Source: Acidobacteriaceae bacterium
Lineage (GTDB): Bacteria; Acidobacteriota; Terriglobia; Terriglobales; Acidobacteriaceae
DNA: 5,897 nucleotides
Reading direction: 5' to 3'
Assembly (NCBI GenBank): GCA_030044455.1
Contig: JASHVU010000361.1
Span: 1-5,897 of the forward strand
The notes below the pieces were generated by a model. It saw only the letters and a list, made by a program, of their open reading frames with translations, was not told the origin of the DNA and searched no databases. The position numbers and the translations under genes were made by a program. Shown here in pieces: positions 1 to 5,897 of the stretch (within the stretch, counting starts at the first letter, position 1; every line of letters begins with the position of its first letter).

Positions 1-323
<323 letters not shown>

Positions 324-325
<2 letters not shown>

Positions 326-330
326 GAGAA
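324..330 (+). promoter_or_regulatory. Ribosome binding site that sets the permease start
   Basis: AGGAGAA overlaps the TAG stop of the upstream permease and lies 5 nt before ATG 336. It rules out the ATG at 294, which lies inside the upstream coding region with no such motif at the right distance. Ribosomes finishing the upstream gene would stop on this site, so translational coupling of the two permeases is likely (inference). Confidence 0.75.
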
Positions 331-335
331 TCTTG

Positions 336-2753
336 ATGATCGCTCAAGACGTGCGTTACTCATTTCGCCAGCTTCGTAAATCCGCAGGCTTCACCGTGAC
401 CGCAATTCTCACGCTGGCGCTGGGAATCGGCGCCACCACCGCCATCTTCACCGTGGTGTATGCCACACTGCTCGCGCCCATGCCCTACCCCGAGCCCGAT
501 CAACTGGTCATGGTCTGGTCAAAGATTCAGGGCGACCGCAACAGCATCGCCGCGCAGGACTTTCTCGATTGGAAAAACCAGAACAAGGTATTTCAGGATA
601 TCAACGCCTGGACCGGCAGCAGCTTCAACCTCGCTACCAAAGACCAGCCCGAATACCTTCAGGGCAGGATGACTACGCCGGGCATGTCTCGGATGGTTGG
701 CGATCGGTTCCTCTACGGCCGCGATTTTCTTCCCGAAGAGGGCGTCGTCGGCAAGGACCATGAAGTCATCCTGATGAATAAGTTGTGGAAACGCCTGGGC
801 TCCGATCCCAATATCGTTGGCAAGACCATCCAATTGGATGGCGCTCCCTACACAGTGGTAGGCGTCTTTGCCCCGGGCACGACTGATCGGCTCGACAACT
901 GGCTTGACGTGCCGCTCGCATTCAAACCAGACCAGCTCAACCACGACTTCCACTGGCTGCTGGCCATGGCCCGCATGAAGCCTGGCGTCACTCTCAAGCA
1001 GGCGCAGGCCGATATGGACTCGGTCACGGCCAACATCGCCAAAGACAACCCCAAAAGCAACAAGGGCTGGGGCGCAATTGTCGAACCGCTGCACAACGAC
1101 TTCCTGCCCAAAGATGAGATCCACATGTTGTGGATTCTTCTCGGAGCTGTCGGCTTTGTGCTGCTGATTGCCTGCGTCAACATTGCCAACCTGTTGCTGG
1201 CCAAGGGCACAACCCGTCAGCGCGAAGTGGCCGTTCGCGGCGCACTTGGCGCATCGCGCAAAGCAATCTTCGCACAGTTCCTTACCGAGAATCTGGTGCT
1301 GGTCATTTTTGGCGGCGGCCTTGGAATCGTACTCGGCTGGGCCTTGCTGCGCGGCATTCAGGCCATCATGCCGCCCAACACTTTGCCCTCTGAAGCCGAT
1401 CTCACGCTCAACCTTCCTATTCTGCTTTTCACGCTGGCCGCTTCCACTTTGTCCGGCTTGCTCTTTGGCTGTGGGCCGGCGTGGTTTGCCACGCGAGTCG
1501 ACCCCGCTGAAGCGTTGAAAGAAGGCGGCCGTTCCGGCACCGGCGCCGGCCGCCAACACCTGCGTCGCTTGCTGGTGATCGGCGAATTCGCGTTGGCACT
1601 TGCTCTGCTCACCGGCGCGGGGCTCGCCATTCACAGTTTCTGGAATCTGACCAAGGTCGATCTCGGCGTGAACACCACGAACATTCAGACTTTCTTTTTG
1701 CCTGTGCCCGACTCGCGCCCCAAAGATCCGGCGATGATCAACGCCTACTACCAACAGATGATTGCAAGCATCAAAGCAGTCCCCGGCGTACTCGACGCTG
1801 CCGTCTCCGTTGGACTTCCGCTTCAGGGCACCGCTTTCGGAATGCCGTTCACGATCGCCGGCCAGCCAGATTTTGCCGATCCGTCGCAGCGCCCCGGCGC
1901 GGGCTTCGACATGGTGACCCCAGACTTCTTCAAGACGTACAGTATCTCGGTTCTTCGCGGCCGCGCATTCACCAACCAGGACAACGCGTCGAGCGTGCAT
2001 GTAGCCATGGTCAACAAAAAGTTTGCAGACAAGTTCTTCGTCGGCAAAGACCCGCTCACGCAGCACATCAATGTCGAGCAGCTCATCCCCGGCGTCACCA
2101 AGCTCGGGCCCTACATCTCGTGGCAGATCGTCGGCGTCTTCGACAACGTGCGGGCGGGCGACTTCCGCGACGACTTTCCTCAGATCGTGATTCCCTTCGC
2201 TCAGATTCCGTGGCCCGAGGCCAGTATCGGCGTTCACACTTCGGGCGACCCGGCTTTGGTGTTCCGCAGCATCGCGGCCGCCGTTCACAAAGTCGATCCG
2301 CAAATTGCCCTCGCGGAGGCGCACACGCTCGAAGAGGTCAAAATCCGCAATCTCGGCGGCGATCGCTTCATTATGACGCTCATGGGCAGCTTCGCCCTCA
2401 TCGCTCTGCTGCTTGCCGCAGTGGGAATCTATGGCGTCATGGCCTTCACTGTGGCGCAACGCGAACACGAGATCGGTCTGCGCATGGCACTGGGCGCGAG
2501 CCGTGAAAAAGTTGTGATTCTCGTCCTCCGGGAGGCGCTGATGCTGGCCTGCATCGGCCTCGCTATCGGCCTTGTCGGCGCATTCTTCATCGGACGAGCC
2601 TTGCACAGCGCCCTCTATGGCATCGGCACAATAGACTACGGCGCATTCGCCGCGGTTTCATTCATGCTGATTACCGCTTCCATGCTTGCAAGCTGGCTGC
2701 CCGCGCGCCGCGCGGCTTCTGTCGAACCCATGCGCGCTTTGCGCATCGAATAA
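336..2753 (+). CDS. ADOP-type ABC transporter permease (duplicated MacB/FtsX)
   Basis: This 805-residue inner-membrane permease belongs to the MacB/FtsX superfamily. The start is ATG 336, giving MIAQDVRYSFRQLRKSAGFT, the usual opening of the family. Module 1 has a transmembrane helix at about 20-44 (LTLALGIGATTAIF), a MacB-like periplasmic domain at about 48-250, and three helices at about 265-290, 315-340 and 360-385. Its coupling motif is REVAVRGALGASR at 296-308. Module 2 repeats the plan: helix at about 410-432, periplasmic domain at about 450-665, helices at about 680-705, 730-755 and 770-790. It carries the motif HEIGLRMALGASR (711-723) and ends LPARRAASVEPMRALR. This gives eight predicted helices in one chain, the equivalent of a MacB dimer and the size typical of ADOP proteins. 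MacB relatives use ATP hydrolysis in the cytoplasm to drive periplasmic movements that push substrate towards TolC. The substrate is unknown. No frameshift or lost module is apparent. Helix limits were estimated by eye. Confidence 0.93.
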   Translation: MIAQDVRYSFRQLRKSAGFTVTAILTLALGIGATTAIFTVVYATLLAPMPYPEPDQLVMVWSKIQGDRNSIAAQDFLDWKNQNKVFQDINAWTGSSFNLATKDQPEYLQGRMTTPGMSRMVGDRFLYGRDFLPEEGVVGKDHEVILMNKLWKRLGSDPNIVGKTIQLDGAPYTVVGVFAPGTTDRLDNWLDVPLAFKPDQLNHDFHWLLAMARMKPGVTLKQAQADMDSVTANIAKDNPKSNKGWGAIVEPLHNDFLPKDEIHMLWILLGAVGFVLLIACVNIANLLLAKGTTRQREVAVRGALGASRKAIFAQFLTENLVLVIFGGGLGIVLGWALLRGIQAIMPPNTLPSEADLTLNLPILLFTLAASTLSGLLFGCGPAWFATRVDPAEALKEGGRSGTGAGRQHLRRLLVIGEFALALALLTGAGLAIHSFWNLTKVDLGVNTTNIQTFFLPVPDSRPKDPAMINAYYQQMIASIKAVPGVLDAAVSVGLPLQGTAFGMPFTIAGQPDFADPSQRPGAGFDMVTPDFFKTYSISVLRGRAFTNQDNASSVHVAMVNKKFADKFFVGKDPLTQHINVEQLIPGVTKLGPYISWQIVGVFDNVRAGDFRDDFPQIVIPFAQIPWPEASIGVHTSGDPALVFRSIAAAVHKVDPQIALAEAHTLEEVKIRNLGGDRFIMTLMGSFALIALLLAAVGIYGVMAFTVAQREHEIGLRMALGASREKVVILVLREALMLACIGLAIGLVGAFFIGRALHSALYGIGTIDYGAFAAVSFMLITASMLASWLPARRAASVEPMRALRIE

Positions 2754-2757
2754 CCCT

Positions 2758-2773
2758 GGCCGGTCATCCGGCC
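2758..2773 (+). other. Intercistronic hairpin between permease and ATPase genes
   Basis: GGCCGG (2758-2763) and CCGGCC (2768-2773) form a perfect 6-bp all-GC stem with a 4-nt loop (TCAT), starting 4 nt after the permease stop. Only three T residues follow before AAAC, so it is a poor intrinsic terminator. The ATPase lies in the same direction 25 nt further on. It could partly attenuate transcription or shield the 3' end of the permease message and so adjust the permease:ATPase ratio. The structure is seen directly; the function is inferred. Confidence 0.45.
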
Positions 2774-2798
2774 TTTAAACACGGAGTAATTCAATATC

Positions 2799-3503
2799 AT
2801 GATCGAACTGAAAAATGTTGAACGTAGTTACAAGACCGGCCACACCGAAACCTGGGTGCTGCGCCGCATCGGGCTCACCATTCGCGAAGGCGAGTTCCTC
2901 ACCATCATGGGTCCCTCGGGTGCAGGCAAATCCTCGCTCCTGAACGTGCTGGCCATGCTCGATGACGGATGGCTGGGCGAATTCTGGTTTGACGAAACCG
3001 CGGTGCACAAGCTCAACCGCAAACAGCGCGCCGACCTCGCCCGTCAGCGCATCGGCATGGTTTTCCAGAGTTACCACCTGCTCGACGACCTGACCGTGGC
3101 CGAGAACATCGACCTGCCGCTCAGCTACAAGAACCTGCCCGCCAAAGAGCGCCAGGGAATGGTGGCCGATATCCTCGATCGTTTTCAGATTGTGGCCAAG
3201 AAAGACCTGTATCCGAATCAGCTCTCGGGTGGCCAGCAGCAATTGGTCGGTATTGCACGCGCGGTGGTTCACGCACCGTCATTACTGCTCGCCGATGAGC
3301 CCACCGGCAACCTGCATTCCACGCAGGCCCGCGAGATCATGCAGCTCTTCTGCGAACTCAACCGCCAAGGCACAACCATTGTGCAGGTGACGCACTCTGA
3401 CGAGAACTCGCGATACGGCAAGCGCATCGTGGAACTGCGCGACGGCTGGCTCACGCGCGACGAATTGTTTGCAACGAATACACCGGAGGTTGGCGCAAAG
3501 TGA
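2799..3503 (+). CDS. ABC transporter ATP-binding protein, MacB/LolD-like
   Basis: This 234-residue cytoplasmic ATPase powers the permease(s) encoded next to it. It has Walker A GPSGAGKS (38-45), Q-loop Gln90 in VFQSYHLL, ABC signature LSGGQQQ (142-148), Walker B LLLAD with catalytic Glu167 (162-167), and H-loop His199 in VTHS. Length and motif order match stand-alone nucleotide-binding subunits of the LolD/MacB/FtsE group. Two positions differ from the textbook pattern: the D-loop reads GNLHS (170-174) where GNLD is usual, and Leu149 follows the signature where Arg is common. From memory, both occur in a subgroup of acidobacterial and Bacteroidota ATPases, so they may mark a subfamily rather than damage. 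The start ATG 2799 gives MIELKNVERSYK, a normal family N-terminus. A modest GGAG (2783-2786) lies 12 nt upstream, slightly far. The gene ends in a 4-nt overlap with the TolC-like gene. Confidence 0.95.
   Translation: MIELKNVERSYKTGHTETWVLRRIGLTIREGEFLTIMGPSGAGKSSLLNVLAMLDDGWLGEFWFDETAVHKLNRKQRADLARQRIGMVFQSYHLLDDLTVAENIDLPLSYKNLPAKERQGMVADILDRFQIVAKKDLYPNQLSGGQQQLVGIARAVVHAPSLLLADEPTGNLHSTQAREIMQLFCELNRQGTTIVQVTHSDENSRYGKRIVELRDGWLTRDELFATNTPEVGAK
3485..3489 (+). promoter_or_regulatory. Ribosome binding site supporting the GTG start at 3500
   Basis: GGAGG lies inside the last codons of the ATPase gene, 10 nt before GTG 3500. It supports the non-ATG start, since that codon also begins a typical signal peptide and overlaps the ATPase stop (GTGA at 3500-3503). 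The arrangement suggests translational coupling. Confidence 0.7.
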
Positions 3504-5527
3504 AATATTCCATTCGAAGTGCGGCAAAACCCGTTCAGGCCATCGCCGCTATCATGCTTCTCCAGGTCAATCTCCTCATCGCGGCCGAGCCCCCGCAGGC
3601 GCAGTCTGCGCCGGCAAATAACCAGACGACGCAACCGGCCCCGGAGGCCCCGGCGCCCGCGACCAACAGCGCCGCCACGCCCGCACCTACGCTCGCGCAG
3701 CAGATGCAGCAGGCGCAGCAGAACGCGATTGCCCCGCAGCACCCGTTTCACATCGAATTACCGCACTCGCACAATCCGCTCTCCCCGTACAGGCCCAGTG
3801 AGGCGCCTTTACTCGACCTCACCAACAGTCCGCGCCTTGAGAACCTCATCCACGATGGCAAGCTCTACATCTCGCTGCACGATGCCATCGCCCTGGCCAT
3901 CGAAAACAATCTCGATATCGCGTCCTTCCGCTATAACTTCCCCATCGCGCAAACCGATATTCTGCGCACTAAGGCAGGCAGCCCGGCCAACGGCGTCAAT
4001 ACTGCGATCGTGCAATCGTCAACGCAGGGCGGCTTCGGCGGAGGGGCTTCGAGCGGCGGCGGCGGTTCAAGCTCCGGGTCGGCAGCGGCGGGCGCGGGCG
4101 GCATCGTCACCTCGACCCTCGGCGCCGGAACCGCGGTCGCTTCTTTCGATCCCTTCCTGAATTTCAAGAGCTTTGTTGACCACACTGTCACCCAGGAAGG
4201 CAACGTGTTCCAGACCGGCGTCGCCACGTTTAAACAGAACACCATCGAGGGCCTGGCGAATTACTCGCAAAGCTTTCCCATGGGAACCGGCTTGCAGGTG
4301 GCTTATGAGGGCCAGCGCTTCGCCAACAACAGTCCATACGAAGCGATTAACCCTTCGCTCTACTCGAACTTTCAGGTAACCCTCTCGCAGCAGCTCCTTG
4401 CCGGATTCGGTATTTCAACCAATGAACGCTACATACATATTGCCAAAAAGAATCTCCAGATTACCGACCTCGGATTTCGCGCGCAGGTGATCGCGACCAT
4501 CACGCAGGTTGAGAACATCTACTGGGATCTGGTGAACGCCTACCAGGACGAACAACTGAAGGAGCGCTCCCTCGCTTTCGCGCAGCGCACACTGCAGGAC
4601 GACCAGCATCAACTCGACCTGAAAGCCATTCCGGCCATGCAGGTCACCACCGACCAGTCTCAGGTAGCGACCAGCGAAGGTGACCTCACTGTTTCCCGCG
4701 CTACTCTGCGATTGAACGAGTTGCTCATCAAGAATGCCATCACCAAGACTGACAGCCCGGTCATCGACGAGATGCCGGTCATCCCTCTTGACAAGACGGG
4801 CGCAGTCGATCCCAACGCGTCCAAGTCAATTGACGACCTGATTGCCGCAGCCGAGAAGAACCGCCCCGACGTCGCCGAGGATGAGATTGCCATGCAAGAG
4901 GCGCAGGAGAGCCTCAAATCGATTCGGAGCGAACTGTTGCCCACGTTGTACGTCTATGGCTTCTACGCCGGCGCAGGCATCGCCGGACCGAAAAACCCAG
5001 ATTGCGACCTGTCTGCGGATGAGTGCACTTCCGTTCTCCCCACAGGGTTCGGCGGCATGTTTCAGAACACCTTCAACTACTCCTCCCCGGAATATCAATT
5101 CGGAATGAATCTATCCATCAATCTCCGCAACCGCCAGGCCAAGGCCGACCAGTTCCGTGCTTCGCTCGAGTTCAGGCAAAAGCAAATCACATTCGAGGAG
5201 CAAAAGAAATTCATCCGCTTCGACGTGCGCAACTCGCTGTTCGCACTGCAGCAGAAGCAAGCCCTGGTTGAAGCGGCAACCAAGGCGCGCGACCTTCAGC
5301 AGCATGTATTCGACGTTACTCAGCAGGAACAGCAGCTAGGGGCCAAGTCGAGCAGCGACACGCTGGCCGCGGAGCAGCAACTGACACTCTCCGAATCCCT
5401 GCTTTCGTCCGCGCAGGCGGCGTTTGAAAAAGCGAAGGTCGACATCGACCGCGCCATCGGAGAGACGCTCGAGCGTACCGGTGTTTCAATTGACGACGCG
5501 AAATCGGGAGTCGTGAGCCATGAGTAG
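3500..5527 (+). CDS. TolC-family outer-membrane efflux protein
   Basis: This 675-residue protein is the probable outer-membrane exit channel of the pump. It starts at GTG 3500. The N-terminus has basic residues, then a hydrophobic run (AIAAIMLLQVNLLIAA, about 14-29) and a plausible signal-peptidase I site near residue 29; there is no lipobox Cys. A Pro/Ala/Gln-rich stretch follows (about 30-80). The efflux-protein fold begins at ISLHDAIALAIENNLDI (124-140), the conserved opening of outer-membrane efflux repeats. Between the first helix and first beta segment lies an insertion with a Gly/Ser-rich run (177-201). Repeat 1 continues through QVTLSQQLLAGFG (292-304) and a long helical part (about 310-410). 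Repeat 2 runs from about 440: a helix, strands around LPTLYVYGFYAG and YQFGMNLSINL, then long Gln/Ala/Lys-rich helices at about 545-655. Classical TolC proteins have roughly 430-490 residues, so this one is clearly longer because of the linker and insertion. The only two cysteines (502, 509) lie in the loop between the repeat-2 strands. Confidence 0.92.
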   Translation: MKYSIRSAAKPVQAIAAIMLLQVNLLIAAEPPQAQSAPANNQTTQPAPEAPAPATNSAATPAPTLAQQMQQAQQNAIAPQHPFHIELPHSHNPLSPYRPSEAPLLDLTNSPRLENLIHDGKLYISLHDAIALAIENNLDIASFRYNFPIAQTDILRTKAGSPANGVNTAIVQSSTQGGFGGGASSGGGGSSSGSAAAGAGGIVTSTLGAGTAVASFDPFLNFKSFVDHTVTQEGNVFQTGVATFKQNTIEGLANYSQSFPMGTGLQVAYEGQRFANNSPYEAINPSLYSNFQVTLSQQLLAGFGISTNERYIHIAKKNLQITDLGFRAQVIATITQVENIYWDLVNAYQDEQLKERSLAFAQRTLQDDQHQLDLKAIPAMQVTTDQSQVATSEGDLTVSRATLRLNELLIKNAITKTDSPVIDEMPVIPLDKTGAVDPNASKSIDDLIAAAEKNRPDVAEDEIAMQEAQESLKSIRSELLPTLYVYGFYAGAGIAGPKNPDCDLSADECTSVLPTGFGGMFQNTFNYSSPEYQFGMNLSINLRNRQAKADQFRASLEFRQKQITFEEQKKFIRFDVRNSLFALQQKQALVEAATKARDLQQHVFDVTQQEQQLGAKSSSDTLAAEQQLTLSESLLSSAQAAFEKAKVDIDRAIGETLERTGVSIDDAKSGVVSHE

Positions 5528-5687
5528 CAGACCGTCGCCTGCCTTGCGTTCGGGTGTGAAACCGTCGAGGCAGAGCGCAGGGCTCGCATTGGATATCATG
5601 CAAAAGGAACCAAAGATTCAGATTCATGGCATCCCGAGCGGGGATGCCCGAGCCGCAGTTGCGGAGGCGGACCATCACGAACGCTAG
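5520..5687 (+). CDS. Possible small ORF of 55 codons (doubtful)
   Basis: ATG 5520 lies 3 nt before the last sense codon of the TolC-like gene, in another frame, and the ORF ends at TAG 5685-5687. GGGAG (5506-5510) sits 9 nt upstream, a good ribosome-binding distance, which is the main argument for it. The product (starting MSSRPSPALRSGVKPSR) is polar, has no hydrophobic segment or motif, and I do not recognise it. Its last 44 nt overlap the likely start of the response-regulator gene and include the 5628-5648 inverted repeat. It may be a leader peptide, a chance ORF, or a relict. I consider chance the most likely. Confidence 0.17.
   Translation: MSSRPSPALRSGVKPSRQSAGLALDIMQKEPKIQIHGIPSGDARAAVAEADHHER
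5628..5648 (+). repeat. Perfect inverted repeat at the response-regulator start
   Basis: GGCATCCC (5628-5635) and GGGATGCC (5641-5648) are exact reverse complements separated by 5 nt (GAGCG). Five bases further on is a smaller inverted repeat, CCGCA-GT-TGCGG (5653-5664), which as RNA could form a 4-bp stem with a 4-nt loop. The large stem contains the candidate start codon ATG 5644 and abuts the other candidate, ATG 5626. It could be an RNA hairpin limiting translation, a protein-binding operator, or one copy of a dispersed palindromic (REP-like) element. No T-run follows, so it is not an intrinsic terminator. The symmetry is seen directly; the role is not known. Confidence 0.6.
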
Positions 5688-5897
5688 TCAGGACATTCGC
5701 GAAAAAATCCGGGTCCTCGTCGGCGACGATCAATCGTCGATCCTTGAGGCCGTTGAGCTGTTGCTCACCCCCCAGGGAATCGCGGTGGACCGCGCGCGCG
5801 CGCCGCAGCTTGTAATGGAGGCGCTGGGCCAATGTGATTACGACGTCGTGCTCATCGACCTGAACTATACGCGCGACACGACCTCCGGTCAGGAAGG
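5644..5897 (+). CDS. Response regulator, receiver domain (NtrC-like), N-terminal part only
   Basis: The frame is open from 5560 to the right edge, and the gene continues beyond the window. From ATG 5644 it encodes 84 complete residues. After a basic N-terminal tail of about 21 residues comes a receiver fold: strand 1 IRVLVGDDQ with the acidic pair Asp28-Asp29, helix 1 SSILEAVELLL, strand 2 IAVDRA, helix 2 PQLVMEAL, and strand 3 DVVLIDL with the phospho-acceptor Asp72. The following stretch, NYTRDTTSGQEG, resembles the loop after the aspartate in a subgroup of NtrC-family, sigma-54-dependent regulators. The AAA+ and DNA-binding domains are therefore expected outside the window but are not visible. 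The start is uncertain: ATG 5626 is in frame six codons earlier, and neither ATG has a clear ribosome-binding site. The gene follows the TolC-like gene by roughly 100-120 nt, so it probably controls this transporter or is controlled with it (inference). A histidine kinase partner is expected downstream. Confidence 0.82.
   Translation, partial: MPEPQLRRRTITNASQDIREKIRVLVGDDQSSILEAVELLLTPQGIAVDRARAPQLVMEALGQCDYDVVLIDLNYTRDTTSGQE

Noticed and set aside
519..2606. A 695-codon open frame on the minus strand, antisense to the permease gene.
   Set aside because: It lies wholly opposite a clear permease gene. Its translation is rich in His, Asp, Ala, Glu and Arg with no helices, domains or motifs, as expected when GC-rich codons are read in reverse. 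The length reflects codon bias.
2758..2776. Intrinsic terminator after the permease gene.
   Set aside because: The stem is perfect but only three T residues follow, and the next gene of the same system lies 25 nt downstream; kept only as a hairpin.
3931..4245. Minus-strand open frame rich in proline opposite the TolC-like gene.
   Set aside because: It is the reverse reading of the Gly/Ser-rich coding segment and has no gene-like features.
5531..5573. Direct repeat ACCGTCG (5531-5537, 5561-5567) and inverted repeat CTGCCT/AGGCAG (5539-5544, 5568-5573).
   Set aside because: Short matches with a 23-nt loop, easily due to chance; no T-run or known operator pattern.
5627..5643. Possible sigma-54 promoter beginning TGGCA upstream of the regulator.
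   Set aside because: The -12 half (TTGC) is missing at the required spacing; the match comes from the inverted repeat.
5791..5803. Alternating CG run of 13 nt inside the receiver domain.
   Set aside because: It encodes an ordinary part of the fold (RARAP) in a continuous frame; in a GC-rich gene such a run is not surprising, and no frameshift is seen.

Overview
The window reads as part of one plus-strand operon for an ABC-type export system, from a GC-rich Gram-negative bacterium. The best lineage guess is Acidobacteriota. This rests on the duplicated MacB/FtsX permease architecture (the 'acidobacterial duplicated orphan permease', ADOP, layout), on an outer-membrane channel with a Gly/Ser-rich insertion of the kind I associate with that phylum, and on an NtrC-like response regulator downstream. 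The lineage is inferred from protein architecture, not from a marker gene.

Layout, left to right, all on the plus strand: (1) the last 107 codons of an ADOP/MacB-type permease that begins before the window; (2) a complete 805-residue ADOP-type permease starting 10 nt later, with two periplasmic domains and two FtsX membrane modules; (3) a 45-nt gap with a perfect 6-bp GC hairpin; (4) a 234-residue MacB/LolD-type ATPase with all nucleotide-binding motifs; (5) a 675-residue TolC-family outer-membrane protein that overlaps the ATPase gene by 4 nt and starts with GTG; (6) a short region of about 100-120 nt with a possible 55-codon ORF and a perfect 8-bp inverted repeat; (7) the start of a response-regulator gene that runs off the right end.

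The likely joint role is that ATPase dimers energise one or both MacB-like permeases. These would drive a mechanotransmission-type export cycle from the periplasm, and the TolC-like protein would provide the outer-membrane exit. A periplasmic adaptor (MacA/HlyD type) is expected for such a tripartite pump but is not in the window; it may lie upstream. The response regulator suggests two-component, possibly sigma-54-dependent, control. The substrate cannot be read from the sequence.

The points most worth a second look are: ADOP permeases sitting next to their own ATPase, channel and regulator; the hairpin covering the candidate start codons of the regulator; the histidine in the ATPase D-loop; and the lone cysteine pair and Gly-rich insertion in the outer-membrane channel. 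I found no RNA genes, insertion sequences, CRISPR arrays or phage genes.
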